Positions 1-6,752 of a stretch of DNA of 16,194 nt are shown piece after piece. The translations under genes and the position numbers were made by a program. Origin of the DNA: Treponema sp. (lineage in GTDB: Bacteria > Spirochaetota > Spirochaetia > Treponematales > Breznakiellaceae); NCBI GenBank assembly GCA_031266255.1, contig JAISBK010000160.1, positions 1 through 16,194 of the forward strand, given 5' to 3'. Numbering within the stretch: position 1 is the first letter of the stretch; every line of letters starts with the position of its first letter. The notes beneath the pieces were generated by a model. That model saw only the letters and a list, made by a program, of their open reading frames with translations, did no database searches and was not told the origin of the DNA.

Positions 1-211
1 TCGATCCAGGTCCCCTGCAGGGGTTTTCCTTGTTCAATGGGACTTGCCCTCGTGGCTTGTATTTCCCTTGTATACATACTAGTTCCTTAGCTGAAGATAC
101 GGTATCACACTTTTTTCTAGAAAGTATACCTATTTGATTGATCGCTGGTATTTTCCCTGAACTTGAGCGGAAATAGGTTAAACCATTGAGGGGGACTCAC
201 CGTAGGGGCAT

Positions 212-239
212 AAAAAGGCTTCACTCACGTTACTGAAGC
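212..239 (-). terminator. Probable intrinsic terminator after protease remnant
   Basis: On the minus strand, 22 bases after the stop codon of the protease remnant, GCTTCA (234-239) and TGAAGC (218-223) form a perfect 6 bp stem with a 10-base loop. It is followed by CC and a run of five T (212-216). The stem is short, so termination is plausible rather than certain. Confidence 0.45.
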
Positions 240-261
240 ATAAGGAACCAATGCTCCCTCT

Positions 262-557
262 TCACTTAACCACAATGCGTATCGTATCGCCGTGAGCGCC
301 GGTAACCTCGTTCCGCAGGGGGTTCACCGTCAAATCCATCCCCTCAAGGGGCAACGCTCCCAGTAACACTTCGTCCTCGCCGGGGATGACCACTGCCTGG
401 CAGGGGGTTTCCCGAAGGCCCGGTAAGATCGGTACACGCGGCCAGAAAGAAACCACAGACAAGCGCAGCTACACACGCGAGCACCGTTGCCCGCGCAAGC
501 CGTCGGATGAGAAATCCGAATCTACCCTTATGGGGGAGGGGGGGGATACATAAACAT
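262..557 (-). pseudogene. Broken gene: lipoprotein leader out of frame with a clan AA aspartic-protease tail
   Basis: The reading frame ending at 262 carries about 47 residues, from CQAVVIPG through LLGALPLEGMDLTVNPLRNE, that resemble the C-terminal half of the small bacterial retropepsin-like (clan AA) aspartic proteases; compare their usual D-E-V-L-L-G-A-I-P-M-E-D-M-D-L pattern. The N-terminal half with the catalytic D-T-G is absent. Just upstream a different frame encodes a lipoprotein-type leader: basic residues, a hydrophobic stretch and the lipobox LAAC, with the Cys codon at 434-436. Further upstream is a GAGGGAGAAG ribosome site and ATG at 555-557, but a run of eight G on the plus strand (538-545) puts that ATG one base out of frame with the leader. 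Two frame breaks therefore separate start, leader and tail. The recognition of the tail is from family memory, not a search. A phase-variable or recombined gene is possible, but simple decay is more likely. Confidence 0.5.
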
Positions 558-621
558 ACTGATCTTCTCCCTCAAAATAAAAAAAGAAAGACGTACAATC
601 TCTACTAAGATTGGTAGGCTT

Positions 622-649
622 AGTATACAATACTGTACAATTATGTCAA
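622..649 (-). promoter_or_regulatory. Strong sigma70-type promoter driving the decayed lipoprotein/protease gene
   Basis: On the minus strand a perfect -35 TTGACA (644-649) is separated by 16 bases from -10 TATACT (622-627). Transcription would start near 615, about 60 bases before the ATG at 557. GTACAA (635-640) and TTGTAC (655-660) form an inverted repeat across the -35 box. A perfect 14 bp palindrome CCTAAAATTTTAGG lies at 660-673, just upstream, and could bind a regulator. Confidence 0.55.
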
Positions 650-773
650 GTATTTTGTACCTAAAATTTTAGGAAGATGTACCGCCACGTCGAATTTTCT
701 TCTCAGTCGAAAAAGTAAAAGGCGGTTAAAAAATGCGGTAGGTCAAGATTGAGAAGCCATTCCAGGGTATCCC

Positions 774-1631
774 TCAATCAGCAACCAGGGAACGAACTTT
801 TTCAAGGGGCAGCTCAGTCGTTTCCGCGACCTCTTCTACGACCCATCCCTTTGCCAGAAGATTCCGCGCGATCGCAAGGGCTTTTTCTTCTTTGCCTTCT
901 TTTTTGCCTTCTTCTTTCCATCGGGGGATTATCCCCGCCTCGGTAAACACTTCCTCAAATGTCCTCGTACTGTTTCCCATCTTCCATGCCTCCAAAAATG
1001 CCTCTGAGTTCGCCCTCAGCAACACGTCCATATAGGCGCTCAACTCCCGTGCTGCTTCCTTCTTCCCTTCCAGTATAGCCCTTGCCGCTTCCGGTTACAA
1101 GTCGTTGGTCAGCGATTTTAGCCATAGATTCTCCTCCCCTGACAGCCGTTTCGTTTCGATTAGCTGTATCGGCAGGTAATCCCCCCTCACCGTGTATATC
1201 CCCGACCCGGTTTCCTCTCCCCCATAACCCCGCTCGCTGGTAAGGTAGCTGATGAGCCGCCGGGGATGCCGCTGTTCCACAAGCGTCAGGGTTACGCCGG
1301 AAAGCTCCACCTCGGGGGTAATGGCCGCGTACAGGCACGCGTAGGCATAGACTTTTAGGAAGTCCTTCACGGAAAGGTAGTCTCCGGGACTCTTGAACTC
1401 CAGAATATTGTCCGACCTGAATATCCGGGCGATATTCTTGTCGATAGCCAGACCGAGGGGCTTTTTAATGATCAGCAGATCGACCCTGAGGGGTTCGGTG
1501 GTAAGCTGGTACTCATACTTAAACTGGAGGGAGTCTTTATAATCTATCAATTCCCGTTGGATGGCCTGGAGAAAGGCGGGATGCCAGTGCAGTTTTTCGG
1601 GGTGGTCCTGGCCGGGCTTGTTCGTATCCAT
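774..1631 (-). pseudogene. Rpn-like PD-(D/E)XK nuclease gene interrupted by an in-frame TAA
   Basis: The frame read from ATG at 1629-1631 encodes about 178 residues with a PD-(D/E)XK-like core: D51 in VDLLIIKK, then E78-F-K80 in ILEFKSP, followed by a helix YAYACLYAA. It meets TAA at 1095-1097. The same frame continues without any shift (PEAARAILEGKKEAARE, then a basic Lys/Glu-rich segment and ARNLLAKGWVVEEVAETTELP) to a stop at 774. That last part matches the C-terminal tail usual in Rpn/transposase-like nucleases. One base change could have created the stop, so this looks like a recent nonsense mutation of a roughly 285-residue protein. A TTG at 1652 is an alternative start; neither start has a clear ribosome site. 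Such genes are common multi-copy accessory genes in Treponema-like genomes. Readthrough or a sequencing error would be the alternatives. Confidence 0.65.
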
Positions 1632-1734
1632 ACCGTGGTTACGGTACACCAAAACGGGAACAGCCGCAATATCCTGAACATCCGATGGGGCTTTAGGTTA
1701 TGCTATTGTACAAAGCCTTGTTTTCTCTTTCTTT

Positions 1735-2619
1735 TTAAGTACGCCTATGCGTAGTAAACGCACTAATACCGTGGGAGAGCGTATAGAGTACCAAAGCCAA
1801 GGCTGCCGGGACCCCTAAGAGGGCTGTTGCAGGAAACTCCTCCAAGCCTTGCAGTCCTAAACCAACATGCTCGGCTGAGGCGCATAGCAAGGCAGCCACA
1901 ACTACCCCCTCCACTCGGCGGAATCCCAGGTATACACAGGCTAAGGCTATCCAGCCTCGTCCGGCCACTCCCCCAGGGGTATAGACCCCGATCCTAAAAG
2001 TCAGGGCTGCGCCGGCTAAGGCGGCAAAGAACGCGGCTATAGCCCAGGCGCCTGCTTGGTACTGACCGGGACGAATGCCCCGTTCCAGGGCAGCCTCAGG
2101 GGAAGCGCCTGAGGCTCGCAGACGCAGCCCCAGGCTGGTTCTGCTGATGAAGTAGCTTGCAAGGATGCAGCTAACCCAAGCGCCATACACAAAGGGAAGC
2201 TGCCCGGAAAGTATAGCCCCTACAACCGGGATATCCGCCACCAGGGGAAGCTGCACCGGGCCTGGTATGGATAGGCCAGGGTTTCGTAAGACCCCCTTGG
2301 TACCAAACCAGGTAATAGCCAGGGAATCCGTAATACCCCCTGCAGCCAGATTCAGGGCAAGTCCTGCAATGAAGGGGTTGGCTTTGGTAAGCCTGACAAA
2401 CCGGGCCAAGGCCCAGGCACAGAGGGCCGCCATCAGCGCGGTGATAAAGGTACCCCAGAAAACCGACCCGGTCTTGGTGGCGATAATCCAGGCAAAAAAC
2501 GAGCCCAGGCTCATAAATCCCTCAATGAATATCCCCAAGGATCCGGATAACTCGGTAAACAGGGCACCAAGACTAGCCAGCATCAGGGGTGCGGCTGCGG
2601 TTAAAAGACTTGAAATCAT
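1735..2619 (-). CDS. rfuD: Riboflavin ABC transporter permease RfuD
   Basis: Integral membrane protein of 294 residues in the BPD_transp_2 family, the permeases that work with BMP-type nucleoside/riboflavin binding proteins. The segment SGSLGIFIEGFMSLGSFFA near the N-terminus corresponds to the family's conserved N-[IL]-x-x-E-G-x-M motif, and hydrophobic helices follow throughout. It should pair with RfuC to form the membrane channel energised by RfuB. Its ATG overlaps the rfuC stop as ATGA (2616-2619), so translation is probably coupled. It is the last gene of the operon, and no convincing terminator is visible in the roughly 100 bases downstream. The function is assigned from the FMN riboswitch upstream of the operon and the spirochaetal rfuABCD gene set. 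By protein sequence alone it could be a nucleoside transporter permease. Confidence 0.85.
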   Translation of the reverse strand: MISSLLTAAAPLMLASLGALFTELSGSLGIFIEGFMSLGSFFAWIIATKTGSVFWGTFITALMAALCAWALARFVRLTKANPFIAGLALNLAAGGITDSLAITWFGTKGVLRNPGLSIPGPVQLPLVADIPVVGAILSGQLPFVYGAWVSCILASYFISRTSLGLRLRASGASPEAALERGIRPGQYQAGAWAIAAFFAALAGAALTFRIGVYTPGGVAGRGWIALACVYLGFRRVEGVVVAALLCASAEHVGLGLQGLEEFPATALLGVPAALALVLYTLSHGISAFTTHRRT

Positions 2620-3683
2620 GATCTACGCCCACCTGAAGTCCGTTGTTTGACTAACGGAGCGGTAAACTGAACCGTAGCCAGGAGCAGTACCGCAGCCTGA
2701 ATGAATGAGGCAGTTTCAAAGTTGAGTCCTGCGGCCAACAACGCCGCATCAGAGCCGGACTTGAGCGCGCCGTAGACTAAGGCTGCGGGAAACAGGGCCA
2801 GCGGACGGTTTCGGGCAATGAGGGCCACCGCGATGGAAGACCAGCCAAGTCCCCCGGAAAACCCCAGGTGGCAGCGTCCATAGGTCCCGGCTACGGCAAA
2901 AAAACCCGTAAGCCCTCCCAAGGCTCCGGCTGCGCTCATAGCTGGTATCCAGCAGCGTTCCGGATCAATACCCCCATACCGGGCAAAGTCCGGGGCTACA
3001 CCGGCAATGGTAAACCGGTATCCCCAGATGGTCCTGTTGATGAAGATAGACCCGGCCATGATGAGGATCCCGGCAAAGATAAAGGAAACCGAGAGGCTTG
3101 AAGGGGGTAAGATCCGGGGAAGCAGCAGGGGGATAGGCGCCATAGCGAGGAGATTACCCTGGGGATCCCGTAAAGGACCGGTAATGAGATAATCCGCTAC
3201 CGGTGTGAGGGCCTGGGTAAGCAGGAAGGAACTGATAAGTTCATGCGCGCCGAAGCGCTTCTTGAGGAAACCAGCCAAGGCCCCCAAGCTGCCCCCGACG
3301 CTCAAGGCCGCAAGCCCTGCAAGCCCCAGGGCCGCCCATCCCAGGAAGCCTTCTCCCCAAAGCAGGACCACTGACGCGGCCAAGCCCCCGAGATAAATCT
3401 GAGCTTCTCCGCCCAAATTAAAACAGCCTCCCCGGAATGCGATGGTCATACCCAAAGACGCGGTGAGCAGCAGCCCAATATGGTCGAGGGTATTTCCCAA
3501 AAACCAGGGAGATGACCAGGGACCGATGAAAAAGGCCTGGATGGTGGTGAGGGGATCCGGTGCATTAAGTCCTATAATGCCTAGGATCAAAAGGATCGCC
3601 CCTCCCAGGGCAACCAAGGCCCCGAAAACCGGTCCTGGAATAAGCAAGCGGTACCCCTTTTGGGTTTGCTTATTCCGCTTCAT
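2616..3683 (-). CDS. rfuC: Riboflavin ABC transporter permease RfuC
   Basis: Membrane permease of about 355 residues in the BPD_transp_2 family. After a short basic cytoplasmic start (MKRNKQTQKGYR) come about eight to ten hydrophobic helices. The segment FRGGCFNLGGEAQIYLGG is the characteristic G-x-x-N-L-G-x-E-G-like motif of this permease class. I chose the ATG at 3681-3683, which has an AAGGG about nine bases upstream and overlaps the rfuB end by 14 bp. A longer frame from GTG at 3722 would overlap rfuB by 53 bp and adds no recognisable sequence. It is translationally coupled to rfuD through a 4 bp overlap. It forms a heterodimeric channel with RfuD in the inner membrane. Riboflavin as substrate is inferred from the riboswitch and from operon order. 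Confidence 0.85.
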   Translation of the reverse strand: MKRNKQTQKGYRLLIPGPVFGALVALGGAILLILGIIGLNAPDPLTTIQAFFIGPWSSPWFLGNTLDHIGLLLTASLGMTIAFRGGCFNLGGEAQIYLGGLAASVVLLWGEGFLGWAALGLAGLAALSVGGSLGALAGFLKKRFGAHELISSFLLTQALTPVADYLITGPLRDPQGNLLAMAPIPLLLPRILPPSSLSVSFIFAGILIMAGSIFINRTIWGYRFTIAGVAPDFARYGGIDPERCWIPAMSAAGALGGLTGFFAVAGTYGRCHLGFSGGLGWSSIAVALIARNRPLALFPAALVYGALKSGSDAALLAAGLNFETASFIQAAVLLLATVQFTAPLVKQRTSGGRRS

Positions 3684-5277
3684 ACCCTGAACCCTTCTGG
3701 GCAGTACCCACCATAGCCTCACTAATGCGGGCTTTGTAGGCCTCCAAGGGCATGGTTCCCTTTTTACCGGGTTCCAGGGCGATCTGTGCAGAAAATCCGC
3801 CGTTCCGTAATACCCAAATAGTATCTGACACGGCTAACAACTCATCCACATCCGTGGAAAAGAGGATCGCTCCTCTCCCCGGTTTGACATACTCGCGCAG
3901 TTCCCCTGCCAGCCATTCCCGTTTTTTGGTATCCAAGCCCCAGCCCGGTTCAGCCAAGACAAGGAGCGTGGTCTTTTCCGCAAATTCCCGGGCCAACAGG
4001 ATCCGCTGCAACATACCCCCGGAAAAAGAATCAGCCCTGGTTTTAAAAGAGCCTGCAACGTGGGCCTGGTTCATGATGCGGGCAGCCCAGGAATCGAGAA
4101 ACCGCTGTTCCATGATCCCCCACTTCCCCAAGAAGCCCCTGAGAGAACGGGAATACGCATGGATGATAATGCTGTCTTGTAAAGGTAAATGGGGAGCGAG
4201 GGCGCTGCCGGTTCTGTCTGCACTCAGGTAGCCCCCTCCTGCCTCCCGGAATGCCTTAATCCCCTTTCCGGCCAGTTCCCGGCCATTGAGTCGTATGCTT
4301 CCCCCAGACGGGGCAAGCAAGCCGCTTATCCCCAGTTCCAAGGTTTCAAGGCCGCTGTCCCGGACCCCGGCAATCCCGGCAATCGTGCCTGGGACGAGTT
4401 CCATGTCAATATGCCGTATAAACGGTCTCCCTGGGGTTTCTATAGAAAGCCCTTGTATCGAAAGGATCGTTTTTTCGGCGGATCCGTTTGAAGATCCCCC
4501 AGAAACAGGCCGGTCCTTTATCAGGCTGCCGCGCTTTTTGCGGTCTATACCGAACATGAGATCCTGTAAGGCGGCATTTCCCAGGGATCGGGCAGCGCGG
4601 CTTCCCTGGGTTTTTCCCTTTCGTAAGACCGTTACCCGATCGGCAATACCCAGGGTTTCTTCCAGCTTATGCGAGATGAGCACTAAGCCTTTGCCATCCT
4701 CCCTGAGCAACTTAAACAGTTCAAAAAGCCCTTGGGTTTCTCCGGGGGTAAGGACTGCGGTAGGTTCGTCAAAAATGAGGTACCGTACCTTCCTGAGCAG
4801 GAGGGCAAGGACCGCGGTTTTCTGACGCTGACTTACGGTGAGGGTCGTCGTATCCTGGTCTAGGGGCAGATCAAAACCCCAACGTGCTGAAAGGCTGCGG
4901 ACCTGGTTACGGGCCTTCCGGGGCTGTAAAAACCAGGGGGATCCGGGTTCTGCACCGAGTATACACGCCTCCCAGACCGTAAACCCTGGGCTTAAGTGGG
5001 GATGTTGCCGAACCATGCCGATACCCAGGGCCAGGGCATCAGCAGGACTGGTGAAACACTGTTCTTGCATATCCACCAGGATCCTGCCTGCGGTGGGGGT
5101 AAGATACCCTGCCATGATGTGCATGAGGGTAGATTTCCCCGCGCCGTTTTCTCCCAGTAACGCGTGAATCTCCCCGTCATGCAGATCAAAGCTGGTATTG
5201 TCCAGGGCGTGGACCCCATTGGCAGGGAAGTATTTCTGTATGCCTTGGAGCCGTACGCCCTTCGATGGAATGCTCAT
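3670..5277 (-). CDS. rfuB: Riboflavin ABC transporter duplicated ATPase RfuB
   Basis: ATPase subunit of 535 residues with two fused nucleotide-binding domains, as in RbsA/YufO-type importers. The first domain has Walker A GENGAGKST (42-50), Q-loop Q91, the signature-like LTVSQRQ (about 146-152), Walker B LIFDE (167-171) and the switch His203 in LISHK. In the second domain Walker A is degenerate (GIAGVRDSGLET, from about 301, no P-loop lysine). Its signature FSGGMLQR (418-425) is intact, and Walker B is altered to LLVLAEPG. A defective second Walker A is usual in this family, so one composite site probably does most of the hydrolysis. The first-domain signature has S where G is usual, a mild oddity. 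The start ATG overlaps the rfuA stop as ATGA (5274-5277). Confidence 0.9.
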   Translation of the reverse strand: MSIPSKGVRLQGIQKYFPANGVHALDNTSFDLHDGEIHALLGENGAGKSTLMHIMAGYLTPTAGRILVDMQEQCFTSPADALALGIGMVRQHPHLSPGFTVWEACILGAEPGSPWFLQPRKARNQVRSLSARWGFDLPLDQDTTTLTVSQRQKTAVLALLLRKVRYLIFDEPTAVLTPGETQGLFELFKLLREDGKGLVLISHKLEETLGIADRVTVLRKGKTQGSRAARSLGNAALQDLMFGIDRKKRGSLIKDRPVSGGSSNGSAEKTILSIQGLSIETPGRPFIRHIDMELVPGTIAGIAGVRDSGLETLELGISGLLAPSGGSIRLNGRELAGKGIKAFREAGGGYLSADRTGSALAPHLPLQDSIIIHAYSRSLRGFLGKWGIMEQRFLDSWAARIMNQAHVAGSFKTRADSFSGGMLQRILLAREFAEKTTLLVLAEPGWGLDTKKREWLAGELREYVKPGRGAILFSTDVDELLAVSDTIWVLRNGGFSAQIALEPGKKGTMPLEAYKARISEAMVGTAQKGSGYEAE

Positions 5278-6359
5278 TCCTGCAAATCCAAGGCTCCTGA
5301 ACGGATCTGGGCAAGCAAGCGTCCCTGCTGTTCCCGAATGGGGGCGCTTACGGAAGCCTGGTAATGGGGATCCGCTTCAATAAAATCAACGTATCCTTCG
5401 GCAACCCCGACAAGCTCTGCACTGCCAAAGGGGAGGGTGCCTTCCAAAAACCTGAGGGTTTGTTCGTATGCAGCCTTATCCTGGTAAACAACCGCGCTTC
5501 CTACCACCGTACCGGGCCGTACCCCGTAGCCGTTGGTATCAAACCAGACCACTTTTGCCCCGGCTTCAAAAGCTGCCTGGACTACCCCCTCGTTGGCTCC
5601 CCCGGCAATGCTGAGGATTATCTTTGCCCCGCCTCGTATCATGTCGGCAGCAAGCTCTGCGCCTTTACCTGCATCAAACCAGTTTCCCACGACCCGAAAG
5701 TCCACGGTACAACTTGGATCCACCCGCTGCGCTCCCGCTCGATACGCTGGTAGTATCACCTCGTTCATAGCCGGGTATTCCTGACCAGCCACCAAGCCGA
5801 TACGGATGCCAGTCCTTACTTCCTGGTCCGCTTCTCCGGCTACCAGAGCCGCAATATGCCCTGCCATATAGGCCTGTTCCCGTTGATTATACCGCAGGGT
5901 GTAGATCCGGGGATTTCCTGCAAGCTCCCCATCCAAAAGTAGAAAGTGCTGTTGGGGAAATTTGACAGATACTGCCGAGGCAATGGCTGGAAGGGATGGG
6001 TTGGAAGATACGATAAGATCATACCGTGCTGAGGCTGCTAGGGCAGTGATACGGCTTTCCCATTCGGCCTGGTTAAACCCTCCCTCAATGACCGTAACGG
6101 TAACCGGGCGTTCAGCGGTACTCTGTTCTGCAGCCGCCTGTTTGACCCCTGCCGCCAACATCTCATAGATGGGACTTCCTGACATAACTCCAGGAATGAA
6201 TACCGCAATGGCACGGTGCAGCCCTGGGTCTCCAGAACCTTGCCCGGATTGGTCTTTGCTTCCCAGACCAAAGCCCGGGAAGCTGCCCACCCATACCAGC
6301 AACGAAAAGACCAACGTGAATCGCTGGAAAAACCTGTGTTTCTGAACCACTTGGTTCAT
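5274..6359 (-). CDS. rfuA: Riboflavin-binding periplasmic protein RfuA (BMP/PnrA family)
   Basis: Substrate-binding protein of 361 residues, related to the BMP/PnrA (Med-like) lipoproteins. Family segments include AVFIPGVMSGSPIYEMLAAG, YDLIVSSNP, YMAGHIAALVA, IRIGLVAGQEYPAM, KIILSIAGGANEGV and VVWFDTNGYG. The N-terminus has basic residues followed by a hydrophobic stretch (FTLVFSLLVWVG), so it is exported. There is no lipobox Cys near the N-terminus, unlike T. pallidum RfuA, which is a lipoprotein. It may be released by signal peptidase I or stay membrane-anchored. The ATG at 6357-6359 has a consensus AGGAGG five bases upstream. It is the first gene of rfuABCD and lies downstream of an FMN riboswitch and terminator, which is the main reason to assign riboflavin rather than a nucleoside as ligand. 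Confidence 0.88.
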   Translation of the reverse strand: MNQVVQKHRFFQRFTLVFSLLVWVGSFPGFGLGSKDQSGQGSGDPGLHRAIAVFIPGVMSGSPIYEMLAAGVKQAAAEQSTAERPVTVTVIEGGFNQAEWESRITALAASARYDLIVSSNPSLPAIASAVSVKFPQQHFLLLDGELAGNPRIYTLRYNQREQAYMAGHIAALVAGEADQEVRTGIRIGLVAGQEYPAMNEVILPAYRAGAQRVDPSCTVDFRVVGNWFDAGKGAELAADMIRGGAKIILSIAGGANEGVVQAAFEAGAKVVWFDTNGYGVRPGTVVGSAVVYQDKAAYEQTLRFLEGTLPFGSAELVGVAEGYVDFIEADPHYQASVSAPIREQQGRLLAQIRSGALDLQE

Positions 6360-6381
6360 AAAAACCTCCTTCTGTTTACCT

Positions 6382-6399
6382 TAGAAGCAATAGAAGCAA
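6382..6399. repeat. Tandem 9 bp repeat in the rfuA leader
   Basis: Two exact copies of TAGAAGCAA stand head to tail between the riboswitch terminator and the rfuA ribosome site. This is a short duplication with no known role; slippage could change the spacing of terminator and ribosome site. Confidence 0.6.
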
Positions 6400-6409
6400 T
6401 AGGGGTACT

Positions 6410-6434
6410 AAAAAACCCCGGATGAAATCCAGGG
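6410..6434 (-). terminator. Riboswitch-controlled intrinsic terminator in rfu leader
   Basis: On the minus strand CCCTGGAT (6427-6434) pairs with ATCCGGGG (6416-6423), 8 bp with one G-U pair and a 3-base loop, followed directly by six T (6410-6415). It sits between the FMN aptamer and the rfuA ribosome site. The 5' arm (6426-6432) can instead pair with AGTCCGG in the aptamer (6509-6515), a possible antiterminator that would form when FMN is absent. That pairing is inferred by eye. Confidence 0.8.
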
Positions 6435-6496
6435 CTTGGGTGAAGAGGTAAGGCTTCCGAAAACAGCTTATAGTTTATGCGAATCACGAAAGCTTA

Positions 6497-6664
6497 ATTT
6501 TCTTCCATCCGGACTATACCGTCGGCACCGGAATCTCACCGGTTCAGTTTAGGACTTTTTTCTCTTTTCTTATTTCTAAATCCTAAAGTCGCGGGCTTTA
6601 CCGCCGATTGGGAATAGTACACCCCACCATAATCATGGTATGTACGCACCCGACCCTGAAAATC
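6497..6664 (-). promoter_or_regulatory. FMN riboswitch (RFN element)
   Basis: The minus strand carries the conserved RFN blocks in order: TTCAGGG..CGGGTG, ATTCCC, CGGCGGTAAAGCCCGCGA, a variable P4 stem (TTTAGGA/TCCTAAA with an A-rich loop), CCGGTGAGATTCCGG, GCCGACGGTATAGTCC, GGATGGAAGA. P1 is closed by ATTTTC (6658-6663) and GAAAAT (6497-6502). The aptamer binds flavin mononucleotide. Followed by the intrinsic terminator at 6410-6434, it should switch rfuABCD off when FMN is plentiful. The loop normally capping P2 is replaced by an inserted self-complementary segment (6616-6646), see findings. Confidence 0.95.
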
Positions 6665-6672
6665 GTACTTTT

Positions 6673-6702
6673 ACGATACTACGTTTTATAGGGTGAAGTC
6701 AA
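6673..6702 (-). promoter_or_regulatory. Promoter of the rfuABCD transcript
   Basis: On the minus strand -35 TTGACT (6697-6702) and -10 TATCGT (6673-6678) are 18 bases apart. The predicted start at about 6666 falls exactly at the 5' edge of riboswitch helix P1, which supports the call. A perfect inverted repeat ATCGTA-AAAG-TACGAT (6662-6677) overlaps the -10 box and the start point and could be an operator or a 5'-end hairpin. Confidence 0.55.
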
Positions 6703-6752
6703 GAGCGTGCTTGTACCAACCGGCTTTTTCTGCTACGATGAGGAAGAAAAAG

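Noticed and set aside
12..23. Palindrome CCCCTGCAGGGG followed by TTTT near the left end
   Set aside because: Only 4 bp can pair around a usable loop, and no upstream gene is visible in the window to terminate. The rest of 1-211 shows no recognisable feature.
955..1338. Open frame of 127 codons on the minus strand within the Rpn remnant
   Set aside because: It is in a different frame from the family-matching sequence on both sides of the TAA, so it is a shadow and not evidence for a frameshift.
1660..1734. GGCTTT/AAAGCC inverted repeat after rfuD
   Set aside because: It has a loop of about 17 bases and no T run on the minus strand, so it does not qualify as the rfu terminator.
3684..3722. 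Longer RfuC N-terminus from GTG 3722
   Set aside because: It would overlap rfuB by 53 bp and lacks a ribosome site; ATG 3683 has AAGGG and gives a normal membrane-protein start.
4286..4825. Open frame of 179 codons on the plus strand inside rfuB
   Set aside because: It is the complement of the conserved ATPase sequence, Ser/Arg/Pro-rich, with no recognisable domain.
6711..6739. Possible plus-strand promoter TTGTAC-17-TACGAT with an extended TG before the -10
   Set aside because: The start point would fall at about 6746, inside the ribosome site of the FTCD_C gene, leaving almost no leader, so I did not list it as a feature.
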